DNA of 64,000 nt from JANRLT01 sp041736895. Its GTDB lineage: Bacteria; Planctomycetota; Planctomycetia; Pirellulales; JALHPA01. The position numbers were made by a program, and so were the translations under genes. Location: contig JBGSSS010000008.1 in NCBI GenBank assembly GCA_041736895.1, positions 1 through 64,000 on the forward strand, given 5' to 3'. Below the pieces are notes generated by a model. It was not told the origin of the DNA. It did not search any database and saw nothing but the letters and a program-made list of their open reading frames with translations. Shown here piece by piece: positions 17,357 to 26,415 of this stretch (positions are counted from its first letter, which is position 1; the number at the start of each line of letters is the position of its first letter).

Positions 17357-18199
17357 ATGCGCGTCCTCATGCTTGCGCCGATTCGCAGTAGCCTATACGC
17401 GCGGGTACTCGCCCATTTGCTCGCGCGCGAACAGGGCATGGAACTTGTCGGCATCGTCGTACGGCGTCCCTGGAGTTGGGGACGAATTCGCGGCGAGCTG
17501 CGCCGCGATGGTCCGCGTCTGTTGAAAAAGGTTTACCAAAAACTTGTCCTCGGCGACGCGGCATTCAAGTCCAGTCCTCAGCGGAACTTACTCACCGTCG
17601 CCAAAGAGTCAGGGCTAACGGCCAAGACACTGCAAGAGATCGCCGCGCAAGCCGGTTGCACTTGCCTCACTTTCGGCGATCACAACGATCAGAAGTCGCT
17701 TGACTTTATCCGTGCGCAAACTCCGGAAGCGATCGCCTTTACCGGCGGCGGGTTGATCCGTCGTGACTTGCTCTCTATACCCAAGCTCGGCGTCTTGAAT
17801 TGTCACATGGGACTACTTCCGCCATATCGCGGAATGGACGTCGTTGAATGGCCCGTCTTGGAGGCGGCTTCTAATGCTCCGCCGCTGGGACTCACGGTGC
17901 ATTACATGGATGCCGGCGTCGACACCGGACCATTATTGCGGCTCGAAAAGTTTGGCCTCGAACCGGGCGATGATTTCGCGCGGCTCCGCGAACGCCTCAC
18001 GGCAAGAATGCCGACCCTGATGTTCGAGGTGCTGCGAGACTTGCGCAATCAACGCGTCCTGCCCGCGGCGCAAAATTCCGCCGACGGACGGCAGTATTAT
18101 GTTTTGCATCCCCGCATGTATACGGCGGCGCAACGCAGGTTGTCACAGTGGTTGAGCTCAATCAACCAGAATTCATCTGCTCACTCCTCAGCGATTTGA
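17357..18199 (+). CDS. Formyltransferase-fold protein (methionyl-tRNA/sugar formyltransferase-like)
   Basis: A 280-residue protein with a Formyl_trans_N-type catalytic core. The motif GVLNCHMGLLPPYRGMD (about 148-164) carries the catalytic Asn and His (N-x-H), and HYMDAGVDTGPLL (about 182-194) carries the catalytic Asp. These residues use 10-formyltetrahydrofolate in GART, Fmt and sugar N-formyltransferases. The protein is shorter than Fmt (about 310) and lacks its C-terminal OB domain, so transfer to an amino-sugar or other amine is more likely than tRNA formylation. It abuts the preceding gene and overlaps the convergent DUF167 gene by 19 bp at the 3' end. Confidence 0.8.
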   Translation: MRVLMLAPIRSSLYARVLAHLLAREQGMELVGIVVRRPWSWGRIRGELRRDGPRLLKKVYQKLVLGDAAFKSSPQRNLLTVAKESGLTAKTLQEIAAQAGCTCLTFGDHNDQKSLDFIRAQTPEAIAFTGGGLIRRDLLSIPKLGVLNCHMGLLPPYRGMDVVEWPVLEAASNAPPLGLTVHYMDAGVDTGPLLRLEKFGLEPGDDFARLRERLTARMPTLMFEVLRDLRNQRVLPAAQNSADGRQYYVLHPRMYTAAQRRLSQWLSSINQNSSAHSSAI

Positions 18200-18408
18200 A
18201 CGAGCTTGATTCTACCCGACGCTCCACTGCGGATAGTCACATCTGCTTTGCGGCAGCTGAACTTCTCGGCCACGAGGGCAATCAATTCGGCATTCGCTTT
18301 CCCATCCACCGGCGGGGATTTGAGCTTCGCAAGCCAAATGCCGTCCGGACCCTCGACGAGCGACGACTCGCGGGCGTTCGGCTTCACACGAATGGAGATG
18401 GTCGGCAT
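18181..18408 (-). CDS. DUF167/UPF0235 (YggU-type) protein
   Basis: A 75-residue protein matching the UPF0235 family in length and signature: ISIRVKPNARESSLVEG at the N-terminus, LKSPPVDGKANAELIALVAEKF in two pieces around residues 29-50, and IRSGASGRIKLVQI at the end. The family is small, widely conserved and of unknown function, often proposed to bind nucleic acid. The gene is convergent with the formyltransferase-like gene and shares 19 bp with its 3' end. Confidence 0.85.
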   Translation of the reverse strand: MPTISIRVKPNARESSLVEGPDGIWLAKLKSPPVDGKANAELIALVAEKFSCRKADVTIRSGASGRIKLVQIAEE

Positions 18409-18720
18409 TGGCTATTAGATCTTGATCTTGGGTTGTTCTGCCGAACGGGAAGAGAAAGGAGGCTATTTTTTCGGCGATTCTTGCGTTGAAAGTAAATCTA
18501 CGGCTTTTTCCTTGTAACTTCAAAAAATAATGTGTCATAATCATCTGTAATAGAGACAGAAATCCTGCCTGATTCCGAGGGGTTGCGGAATTTTGGCTGC
18601 CCATTCAGCCAGTTAGTCCTGGGGAGGACACTGGCCGAACCTGCCTTGGGTATGCCTAACTTATTATCAGTGAATCAGTTGCGAACGTTGCCAACGCTTA
18701 AATTTCAAAGGAATCTTGCC
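18409..18720. other. 312-bp intergenic region
   Basis: This region lies between the divergent DUF167 gene and the DUF1549/1553 gene. The open frame extends upstream from 18721 to 18583, but the extension has no ribosome-binding site and precedes the signal peptide. It is A+T-richer than the flanking genes and presumably contains promoters. No repeat or RNA gene recognised. Confidence 0.4.
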
Positions 18721-21555
18721 ATGGCTGTTACACGGCTGTCGGGCTATTTTGCGTTCGCATTGGTACTCTGGGGAATCTCGGAGTCTGCTCAGGCGGCTCC
18801 GAATTCGGAGATTCTTCCTTCGATCGACACTCGTTTTGCCCCTGGCAAAGACGGACCACTCCCTGAGGAAACTCCCGATTTCCGCCGACATGTTCTCCCC
18901 CTGATGGGAAAACTCGGCTGCAATGGCCGGGCTTGCCACGGGTCGTTTCAAGGGCAGGGGGGGTTCCGCCTCTCGCTATTCGGCTACGACTTCAAGGCCG
19001 ATCACGACGCCCTCAGCGGGATTCAATTGACCCTCGATGGCAAGCCCATCCCGGGCAAAGCCGCCAAGATCGAACCGCGATATAACAAGGCCGACCCGCT
19101 CAAGAGCCTGATCCTGACCAAGCCGACGCTCACCGAAGACCACGAAGGGGGCGAGCGGATGAAGGTCGGGTCATGGGAACACCGCGTCCTCCACAAGTGG
19201 GTCGCTGCCGGCGCACCAGAATGGAAGTCCGACTCGGCTGAGATCGATCGCCTGGAAGTACACCCCACCGAGATCGTCTTCAAGAAGCCAGGTGAAACGG
19301 TCCAGTTGAAGGTGCTCGCTCATTGGAAAGACGGCTCGGTTGAAGACGTCACCAAGATCAGCCGCTTCCGAGCCAACGATGAATCAATTGTCAAGATCGG
19401 CGACAACGGGTTGGTCACCTGCTTAAACAAAGGCGACACCCACGTCGTCGCGTTTTATGACAATGGCGTCTTGCCAGTCCCGGCGATGCTGCCCGTGAGT
19501 GGCAAGAGCGGGGCGAATTATCCCAAGGTTGCCACGACGACCAAGGTCGATGAACTGGTCCTGACCAAGTTGAAAAAAGTTGGTCTCGTCCCCTCCGCCC
19601 AGTGCACGGACGAAGAGTTCCTTCGCCGCGTGCGGTTGGATATCACCGGCACGCTGCCGACACCGACCGAAATCGAAGCGTTCCTTGCCGACAAGAGCAA
19701 AGACAAGCGCACTAAAAAGATCGACGAACTTCTCGCGACCGATGAGTACACGGCTTGGTGGACCACACGCCTTAGCGATCTCACGGGAAACAATCCGCGG
19801 ACGCTGAATCTCGGCGGCAATGTCTTCCGCAACTCGACCTCGGTCACGGCCAAGCAGTGGTACAACTGGATTTACCAGCGCGTTGCCGAAAACAAGCCTT
19901 ATGACGAAATCGTTGCTGGCATCGTGGTCTCGCAAACACTCGAGGGAGATCAGACTTACCAAGAATACAGCAAGCAATACACCGACGAATACCGCGACAA
20001 CAACTCCGACAATTTTGCCAAACGCGAAACAATGCCGTATTACTGGGCCCGCCGCAATTTGCGCCTCCCAGAAGAAAGAGTGATGGGCTTCTGCTATACG
20101 TTCATGGGCATTCAGATCCAGTGTGCCCAGTGCCACAAACATCCGTTCGATCAATGGACGAAGCAAGACTTTGACCAATTCAAGCCGTTCTTCGAGCGCG
20201 TTACCGGCGGTTTGCCCCCGCAGTTCAAGTCCGAACAGACGGCCATGATCAAGGAGTTGGGCACGAAGTCGGACCCCAGACTGCAGCAACAAGAATACCG
20301 CAAAGAACTCGAAGCCGCGATCAAAGCCGGCAAGACGTATCCGGCCGAATTCTTGGTTTACAACAAAGCTGCCCAACTTCCGCCCACGCCCAAGGTTGAC
20401 CCCAAAGCCAAGGGGGACAAGAAGAAGGACACCAAGACCGAAAAGCCGGTCCGCATGCTCCCCGGCAAGCTGCTCGGTGGCGACAAGATTAACTTGGCCG
20501 ACATCGAAGACCCCCGCGAAGTGCTGCTCCATTATCTTCGCACCGAGCCGAATCATTTCCTAGCTCGTGCGTTTGTGAATCGCGTTTGGGCAGGCTACTT
20601 CAATGTCGGCATCATCCACCCGACGGACGATGCCAGCCTGGCCAATCCGCCGAGCAATGCAGCGCTCTTGAATTATCTGACCGAAGGTTTCATCGCCAAT
20701 AAGTACGACATGAAGTGGCTGCATCGGACGATTTGCCAAAGCGACACCTATCAACGCAGTTGGCAGCCGAACGAAACCAACACACTCGACACTCGGAACT
20801 TCAGCCGCGCGATTCCACGCCGCTTGCAATCCGAAATCGTCTACGATGCATTGATGTTTGCCACCGCCAGCGACAAGGAACGCCAAACGACGCTCGACAA
20901 TCCCAAGTCTCGCGCGATCGGCTTTGAAAGCACGCTGGCTCAAGGGAACGGCAGCCTGAATTACCCGCTGGTTGTCTTCGGCAAGCCCGAACGGGCAACG
21001 AATTGCGACTGTGAACGGTCGAACGAGCCGAGTTTGCTGCAATGCGTCTTTACGCAAAACGACGGACAGATGATGAGTGCGTTGGAGCGCAGCAGCGGTT
21101 GGCTGAAAGAACTCGAGTCGACATGGAAAGCTGCCAACAAACTTCAAGTTGCCTCGAAGTCCGAAGCTCGTGAAGGCAAAGACAAGAACGAAAAAGCCCG
21201 CGTTGATCGTAAGAATCTGATCGAAATGATCGAGAAGCGGATTGAGCGCTACAAAGAAAAAGGCAACACGGCCGAAGTCGAACAATTGCAAGCCAAGCTC
21301 AAGGAGTTGAAGGGTAACAAGGATGAACCCAAGGTTGCCGATACTGCCCCAGCAGTTCCCGCCAACCCGATGCAAAACATTGACCAAGACGCGCTGATCC
21401 GCGAAGCCTACCTCCGCACACTCAGCCGACATCCGCAACCGCAAGAAATCGCCCGAGCGAAACAGCACTTCGCCGAGGCCACCTCGCCAACCGGAGCGAT
21501 CCGCGATTTGATGTGGGCCTTGGTCAATACCAAAGAGTTCATTGTGAATCACTAA
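18721..21555 (+). CDS. DUF1549/DUF1553 protein with Big2-like domain (planctomycete cytochrome-like)
   Basis: A 944-residue exported protein of a family hugely expanded in Planctomycetes. The start follows AAAGGA and begins a signal peptide ending near QAAPN. A CxxxCH-like site, CNGRACHGSF (about residue 65), and IQCAQCHKHPFDQW (about 465) suggest heme or metal attachment in the periplasm. A Big2-like Ig segment (about 165-260) is followed by DUF1549 (about 280-500) and DUF1553 (about 590-930). A Lys/Glu-rich linker occupies 545-590. The adjacent DUF1501 gene is its usual partner; the pair is often found in polysaccharide-degradation contexts, although the exact role is unknown. Confidence 0.9.
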   Translation: MAVTRLSGYFAFALVLWGISESAQAAPNSEILPSIDTRFAPGKDGPLPEETPDFRRHVLPLMGKLGCNGRACHGSFQGQGGFRLSLFGYDFKADHDALSGIQLTLDGKPIPGKAAKIEPRYNKADPLKSLILTKPTLTEDHEGGERMKVGSWEHRVLHKWVAAGAPEWKSDSAEIDRLEVHPTEIVFKKPGETVQLKVLAHWKDGSVEDVTKISRFRANDESIVKIGDNGLVTCLNKGDTHVVAFYDNGVLPVPAMLPVSGKSGANYPKVATTTKVDELVLTKLKKVGLVPSAQCTDEEFLRRVRLDITGTLPTPTEIEAFLADKSKDKRTKKIDELLATDEYTAWWTTRLSDLTGNNPRTLNLGGNVFRNSTSVTAKQWYNWIYQRVAENKPYDEIVAGIVVSQTLEGDQTYQEYSKQYTDEYRDNNSDNFAKRETMPYYWARRNLRLPEERVMGFCYTFMGIQIQCAQCHKHPFDQWTKQDFDQFKPFFERVTGGLPPQFKSEQTAMIKELGTKSDPRLQQQEYRKELEAAIKAGKTYPAEFLVYNKAAQLPPTPKVDPKAKGDKKKDTKTEKPVRMLPGKLLGGDKINLADIEDPREVLLHYLRTEPNHFLARAFVNRVWAGYFNVGIIHPTDDASLANPPSNAALLNYLTEGFIANKYDMKWLHRTICQSDTYQRSWQPNETNTLDTRNFSRAIPRRLQSEIVYDALMFATASDKERQTTLDNPKSRAIGFESTLAQGNGSLNYPLVVFGKPERATNCDCERSNEPSLLQCVFTQNDGQMMSALERSSGWLKELESTWKAANKLQVASKSEAREGKDKNEKARVDRKNLIEMIEKRIERYKEKGNTAEVEQLQAKLKELKGNKDEPKVADTAPAVPANPMQNIDQDALIREAYLRTLSRHPQPQEIARAKQHFAEATSPTGAIRDLMWALVNTKEFIVNH

Positions 21556-21558
21556 GAT

Positions 21559-21590
21559 CGCTCCTCTTCGAGTCGCCGCTAAACGGATGA
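21559..21590 (+). repeat. 32-bp post-gene repeat, copy 2
   Basis: Matches 1695-1726 at 29 of 32 positions and lies 4 bp after the stop codon of the DUF1553 gene, in the same orientation relative to that gene as copy 1. Confidence 0.6.
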
Positions 21591-21679
21591 ACTTGATTAG
21601 ACATCCGCTGTTCCCTTAGTCCCCTATTCCAACTTGCCCTTTAATCCACCCAATCCCATTCCAATAAGGAATCACCCTC

Positions 21680-22978
21680 ATGGCCATGAATCGCTACTGT
21701 GATGGACTGCAACGCCGGGACTTTCTCAAAGTCGGTGCGTTGACCGGGTTGGGGCTGACGCTGCCGAACTTCTTGAAGATGTCGCAAGCCGGCATGGTCA
21801 ATCCGACCGGCAAAGCCAAGGCCGCGATTTTCGTGAACCTGGGCGGCGGCCCGACACACATGGACACGTTTGATCTCAAGCCCGATGCTCCGGCCGAGTA
21901 TCGCGGCGAGTTCAACCCGATTAAGACAAACGTCCCCGGGATGGAAATCAGCGAACACCTGCCGCGCTTGGCCAAGTGCGCCGACAAGTATGTGATTCTC
22001 CGCGGCGTGAGCCACACGCTCGCCGCGCACGAGTTCGGCACCAAGTACATGAACACTGGCAATCGCCCGATTCCTTCGCTCGACTTTCCCGGTTACGGGG
22101 CGGTTGTCAGCAAGGAACTCCCCTCGCCGAGCGATTTGCCTTCGTTTGTGGCTGTTCCGAACACCCCGCAACGCTCGGGTTATCTCGGCGTGCAATATGC
22201 GCCGCTGTCGACGAACTCGTCTCCGACGATGGGCAAGCCCTACACGGTTCGCGGCATCTCGTTGATGGGCGGAGTGACGGTAACCGAAGTTGAAAAACGC
22301 CGCAACTTGCTCAAGGATCTGGACCGCACGTTCGCCGGCTTCGAGCAAAGCGAAGATCTGGTCAAGGGTCTCGACACCTTTGGGGAACAAGCGCACAACA
22401 TCATCAGCTCGTCGCGTGCCCGCGATGCGTTTGACATCAGCAAAGAAAAACAAGCGGTCGCCGAACAATACGGCAGCCATGCTTTCGGCCAAAGCTGCTT
22501 GCTCGCCACGCGTTTGGTGGAAGCCGGCGTGCGTTTCGTCTCGTTGAGCCTCGGCGGGTGGGACACGCACAGCGACAACTTCAAGCAACTGAAGGACGGC
22601 AAAGCAGGAGTCCTCGATCAAGGCCTCGCGGCGTTGTTCAGCGGCCTCGCCGAACGCGGACTGCTCGATTCGACAGCTGTCATGGTCACCGGCGAATTCG
22701 GTCGCACACCGAAGATCAACGTCCGTGCCGGCCGCGATCACTGGGCTCGCGCGATGTTCGTCCTGCTTGCAGGCGGCGGCATGAAGAACGGCCAAGTCAT
22801 AGGTGCCAGCGACGACAAGGGCATGGGCCCCGCCAACGAAGCGATCACGCCGGACATGATCGCCACCTCGTTCTATCATTCGCTGGGCATCGACTGCCAA
22901 AAGGAATACAAGACTCCGACCGGCCGCCCCGTGATGATCGTCCGCGACGGACGCTTGATCCCGGGCTTGTTCAGCTAA
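21680..22978 (+). CDS. DUF1501 protein, Tat-exported
   Basis: A 432-residue protein of the DUF1501 family (alkaline-phosphatase/sulfatase-like fold). The N-terminus carries a twin-arginine motif, LQRRDFLKVGALTGLG (10-25), so it is probably exported folded. Family motifs include FVNLGGGPTHMDTFDLKPD (about 51-69) and the C-terminal VTGEFGRTPK and GRDHWARAM, whose Asp/His residues resemble metal-binding positions of the phosphatase superfamily. A ribosome-binding site (AAGGAA) precedes the ATG. It follows the DUF1549/1553 gene by 124 bp, the standard planctomycete pairing. Substrate unknown. Confidence 0.92.
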   Translation: MAMNRYCDGLQRRDFLKVGALTGLGLTLPNFLKMSQAGMVNPTGKAKAAIFVNLGGGPTHMDTFDLKPDAPAEYRGEFNPIKTNVPGMEISEHLPRLAKCADKYVILRGVSHTLAAHEFGTKYMNTGNRPIPSLDFPGYGAVVSKELPSPSDLPSFVAVPNTPQRSGYLGVQYAPLSTNSSPTMGKPYTVRGISLMGGVTVTEVEKRRNLLKDLDRTFAGFEQSEDLVKGLDTFGEQAHNIISSSRARDAFDISKEKQAVAEQYGSHAFGQSCLLATRLVEAGVRFVSLSLGGWDTHSDNFKQLKDGKAGVLDQGLAALFSGLAERGLLDSTAVMVTGEFGRTPKINVRAGRDHWARAMFVLLAGGGMKNGQVIGASDDKGMGPANEAITPDMIATSFYHSLGIDCQKEYKTPTGRPVMIVRDGRLIPGLFS

Positions 22979-22986
22979 GCAATAAC

Positions 22987-23040
22987 AGCCCGCAGCGTAA
23001 GCAAGGGAGTGCAATCCCTCGCTAACCCGTCGGGCCGCTA
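22987..23040. repeat. Hairpin repeat of the AGCCCG-AGCGTAAGC family, copy 1
   Basis: Sequence AGCCCGCAGCGTAAGCAAGG pairs imperfectly with a downstream segment TCCCTCGCT-N6-CGGGC and ends with GCCGCTAAAC. Related hairpins are at 40976-41040 and about 44531-44592. Located immediately after the DUF1501 stop and before the terminator. Confidence 0.6.
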
Positions 23041-23073
23041 AACACGCGTCAGTCCAAGCTGGCGATCAACACC

Positions 23074-23109
23074 GAGACGCAAAGCGGGGGCTTTGCGTCT
23101 CGTTTTTTT
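23074..23109 (+). terminator. Rho-independent terminator after the DUF1501 gene
   Basis: A perfect 11-bp stem, GAGACGCAAAG / CTTTGCGTCTC, with a 6-nt loop and followed after one G by seven T on the plus strand. It separates the rightward DUF1501 gene from the convergent oxidoreductase gene. Confidence 0.9.
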
Positions 23110-23123
23110 GGGGCATGAAGAGC

Positions 23124-24233
23124 TCAAGCCAAATCGTCGATTTCGATCGCGCGGTGTTCTTTCGCCGACTGATAACAAGCATCGACCAGGGCCATCGTTT
23201 TGAGATTGTCGCGTCCGTTCAGCGCCGGCAGTCGGTTTTGTTCCAGCGCGCACAGCAAATCGGCCATCGGGCCGATGAACGCGTCGGGAAACCAGACTTC
23301 GTCCCAGCGCGGCTGATGCCAAACGGCGTGCGCCGTTGTCGTATAGTCCAACGTGCTCGGCACGCGCTCCGGATAGCTCGGCCAGCCGATCGTGCCGCGT
23401 GCGAGACCGACGGTTCCCTCGATGCGCCAGCGGATGCCGATGTCTCCGGCCGAGCCTTCGCGGGCGGGGCCTGTCCAGACGTCATCGATGGACGAAACTC
23501 GCAGGCCGCTGTCGTACTCCAGAATATACAAACAGATGCCGTCCTCATGCGCAAACTGCTGGCTCGTGCGCGGATCGTTGCGTACGCTTGCAAAGATTCG
23601 CTGCGGCATGCCGAACCAATAGCGGAATGTGTCGAGATGATGGATGCTCATGATCCGCAGCGTGACCCAACCCTGGCGCGCTTGCCAGGGCATCCAATGC
23701 GGGATCGCACGCATGTCGATAGTGGCCAGCACTGGCTCGCCAAGCACCTTCGCATCAAGCAACTGCTTCGCCGCGCGCACGGACTGGTCATAGCGCATGT
23801 TCTGATTCACGGCGAGCGTGATACCCGCCGCTTCGCACATTTGCACAATCTGTTGAGCTTGCTCGAGATGAATGCCCAGCGGCTTTTGGGCTAAGATACC
23901 GCGTACTTTTCGCGGAGATTTGACGATCTGTCGTATCACGTCGAATTGAATATCGGGCGGGACTGCGACATCGACGACAGCCACCGCCGGATCTGCGAGG
24001 AGTTCATCAAGGCTCGCATGCACCCGCGCGATGCCGTGCCGCTTGGCAACAGTTGCTGCCTTGGTCCCGTCCCGCGCCGTGATTGCGACGGGATTCAAGC
24101 CGTGCTGACGATATGCAACGAGTTGGCAATCGGCCATGATGAAGCCCGCGCCGACGCAGCCGATGCCGATGGATCGATCACGGGGGAGTTCAACCGGGAC
24201 GGGGAATTGCATCGAAGAATTGCTTAGAGGCAA
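23124..24233 (-). CDS. Gfo/Idh/MocA-family oxidoreductase
   Basis: A 369-residue NAD(P)-dependent oxidoreductase, generally acting on sugars, inositols or related polyols. It has an N-terminal Rossmann fold with IGCVGAGFIMADCQ (about 24-37), and AQKPLG (about 115-120) in place of the usual EKP-x. The catalytic region IMSIHHLDTFRYWFG (about 213-227) carries the expected Asp/His pair. The C-terminal GFO domain ends with the common ALNGRDNLKTMALVDACYQS. No signal sequence, so cytoplasmic. It runs in the same direction as the PhyH gene 55 bp upstream; together they could form a small catabolic unit. Confidence 0.9.
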   Translation of the reverse strand: MPLSNSSMQFPVPVELPRDRSIGIGCVGAGFIMADCQLVAYRQHGLNPVAITARDGTKAATVAKRHGIARVHASLDELLADPAVAVVDVAVPPDIQFDVIRQIVKSPRKVRGILAQKPLGIHLEQAQQIVQMCEAAGITLAVNQNMRYDQSVRAAKQLLDAKVLGEPVLATIDMRAIPHWMPWQARQGWVTLRIMSIHHLDTFRYWFGMPQRIFASVRNDPRTSQQFAHEDGICLYILEYDSGLRVSSIDDVWTGPAREGSAGDIGIRWRIEGTVGLARGTIGWPSYPERVPSTLDYTTTAHAVWHQPRWDEVWFPDAFIGPMADLLCALEQNRLPALNGRDNLKTMALVDACYQSAKEHRAIEIDDLA

Positions 24234-24288
24234 GCAAGTGGGTACTTAACGTCGTAGGATTCAACGTAACTTTTTTGGAGAACGCGTA

Positions 24289-25119
24289 TTACTTTGCTAC
24301 CGGATGCTGCGTGCGATCACGCTTCGGATCGAGAAACTCTTTGTTCGCCGCGCTCCCCTTCGCACCGATTTCAAGAATGGCACTGTCCGGAACTTTTTGC
24401 AGCGGCTCGTACCGCGGATGATGCGAATCCTTGTACGGATCGTTCCCCTTGGTGTTGTAGCAGCAGAGCAATCCCCAGCGCGGCTGCTCGCTCAGATTCG
24501 CGTCCGAAGCATGCAGTGTGTTGCCGTGAAAAAACAACGCGTCGCCCGCCTCCATCTCGCAATAAATGCGCTCCAAACGCTGCATGGCCGCTTCGACGCG
24601 TTCTGGATCAGCGCCGGTTTGCTGGCCGAATTTGCCGTGTTCGATCCGCCCCATCAAATGCGACCCGCGCAACAATTGCAGGCAACCGTTTTCGCGCGTC
24701 GCGGGATCGAGCGCGATAAATACACTGGCCATCGTCGGAAACAAGCAGCCATTGCTGTACCAGTATCCATAATCTTGATGCCATTCCCAGGCGCCGCCGA
24801 CCTTAGGCTGCTTGGCGCTCAATTTGGAATGATAATGATAGACTTCATCGCCAAGCAGTTGCTCCATCGCATCGACGATCCGCTCGCTGCGCGAGACCAT
24901 GCCGTAGATATCGTCACCCGCATGATTCCAGAGCGTGAGATTCGTGCTGCGTCCCTTGGTGTCGGCGACGGTCATGGCATGGGCCTGCATTTTTTCATCG
25001 GTTCGTGCCGCTTGCAGCAAGAGTTCGATCTCGGGTTGCGACATGAGCTTTTTGATTATCAAATAGCCATCGCGTTGAAAGTCTTCGACTTGTGGATTGG
25101 ACAATCTTTGTTCGGACAT
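24289..25119 (-). CDS. Phytanoyl-CoA dioxygenase (PhyH) family protein
   Basis: A 276-residue Fe(II)/2-oxoglutarate-dependent oxygenase of the PhyH family. The jelly-roll shows the facial triad as WHQDYGYW (H and D, about 113-120) and a distal His in the ALFFHGNTLHASD segment (about 195-207), with RWGLLCCYNTKGND after it. The start follows AAGGA. Bacterial members hydroxylate diverse small molecules, including ectoine and secondary metabolites, so the substrate is open. It precedes the Gfo/Idh/MocA gene on the same strand. Confidence 0.88.
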   Translation of the reverse strand: MSEQRLSNPQVEDFQRDGYLIIKKLMSQPEIELLLQAARTDEKMQAHAMTVADTKGRSTNLTLWNHAGDDIYGMVSRSERIVDAMEQLLGDEVYHYHSKLSAKQPKVGGAWEWHQDYGYWYSNGCLFPTMASVFIALDPATRENGCLQLLRGSHLMGRIEHGKFGQQTGADPERVEAAMQRLERIYCEMEAGDALFFHGNTLHASDANLSEQPRWGLLCCYNTKGNDPYKDSHHPRYEPLQKVPDSAILEIGAKGSAANKEFLDPKRDRTQHPVAK

Positions 25120-25189
25120 CGTGAGAATTCCTTGACTTTGCTCTCGCCTGAGCAGGGCACTAGCACTTAAACCGTTTTAAATAGCTTAC

Positions 25190-26272
25190 TCACTCCGCTG
25201 CCTCCTTGTCGATTAGATCGCGCATTTGCTGCAACAGCGGCGGCAAGAAGATGACACCGCTGTAATGATTCGCCAGCATCTTGACGTGGTGCTTGTCGTT
25301 CAACTTCGCAGCGGCCGCAAAAGCATCGGCATTGCGCGGCGGCACAACTTCGTCAAACATCCCGGTGAAGAGCCACGTCTGCTCTGGATTCACGCGATGA
25401 GCCAAGCGCAGCGGCTCGATCGTGGCGAACATTTCCTTGAGACCGTCATCGGTCAGGCCGCCGCTTTTCAATTCGGCCAGCACTTTTGCGGCGTCTCGTT
25501 TGCCGTTCATCAACACACTGTGGATATCGCCGCCAGCCAACAGGATGTAAACCTGCTGATAGCCGTTGTCGAGACCGGCGGTTGTCGCGGCGACAAACCC
25601 GCCGAGGCTTGTGCCTTGCAAAACGATCCGCCGTGAATCGACGAACGGCAATGCGGCGACGACATCCCGAGCACGCCGCGTGTCCGCGATGCCTTGTTTG
25701 AGCATGCCGACCAGATTCCCGCCCTTGGGCCGTCCTTCTGGCCCTCGCCGGATACCGTAGTACGGCATATGAATGAGAAACGTATGCACGCCCTTGGGCC
25801 GGAGCATTTGCGCGATTGTTCGCCCCACCAGCATGTTGCTGCCGGATTCATGCACAATGACGACCGCCGGCGCGAGTATCGGCTGGCCGGCTTTGTCTTT
25901 GGCGAGATACCATTCGAGCGCGGCCAAGTCATTCCGCTCATTTCCCAAGGGAGCTGCCGACGGAAACCGCACAAGCCAGTCGCCTTTCCCTTTTTCGGGT
26001 GACTGCAAACGGATCGGAAACTTTTCCGTTTTCCATTGCAAACCCTCCAAGCACGCACGCGCGTCGGCAGATTTTTCCTCGCCGATTTGCAGTGTATCTT
26101 GACCAACGAAAGCGGCATCCGCATGCAGTTTGCCGGAGTTGTTTTCTTCAGCCACAGCCGTTGCTGGTTGAGCTATACCCGCGGTGTTCTTTGCCTCTTC
26201 TGCCCTAGCTGGAAATGGCAGAAGAGCAACTGCAGCGATGAATAAACCAAGGAATTCACAAGACAAGCGCAT
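25190..26272 (-). CDS. Secreted alpha/beta-hydrolase-fold protein
   Basis: A 360-residue exported hydrolase. The chosen start gives a clean signal peptide (MRLSCEFLGLFIAAVALL, cleavage after PARA). An in-frame ATG at 26338 would add 22 hydrophilic residues ahead of it and is rejected. The nucleophile elbow GTSLGGF fits G-x-S-x-G (Ser at about residue 218). VVIVHESGSN is the oxyanion-strand region, FDEVVPPRNADAF the acid region, and ANHYSG probably carries the catalytic His. This arrangement resembles prolyl-oligopeptidase/BAAT-like esterases. It stands next to the TPR-CHAT gene on the same strand, 143 bp downstream of its stop. Confidence 0.82.
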   Translation of the reverse strand: MRLSCEFLGLFIAAVALLPFPARAEEAKNTAGIAQPATAVAEENNSGKLHADAAFVGQDTLQIGEEKSADARACLEGLQWKTEKFPIRLQSPEKGKGDWLVRFPSAAPLGNERNDLAALEWYLAKDKAGQPILAPAVVIVHESGSNMLVGRTIAQMLRPKGVHTFLIHMPYYGIRRGPEGRPKGGNLVGMLKQGIADTRRARDVVAALPFVDSRRIVLQGTSLGGFVAATTAGLDNGYQQVYILLAGGDIHSVLMNGKRDAAKVLAELKSGGLTDDGLKEMFATIEPLRLAHRVNPEQTWLFTGMFDEVVPPRNADAFAAAAKLNDKHHVKMLANHYSGVIFLPPLLQQMRDLIDKEAAE

Positions 26273-26415
26273 GAACTCGACTCCAGCAGAGCAGATTTGG
26301 TTAACGTCAATCGATGAATCTTCTCGAATGCCAGCCATGGGAACTATATCCCAATTGGAAACTCAATTCCCCGCGAACGCAAGCGGACTTGAAACCGATT
26401 GCAAACTCCGTCATT

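Noticed and set aside
21641..23014. Long minus-strand open frame opposite the DUF1501 gene
   Set aside because: His/Arg-rich antisense shadow; the plus-strand frame has Tat and DUF1501 motifs.
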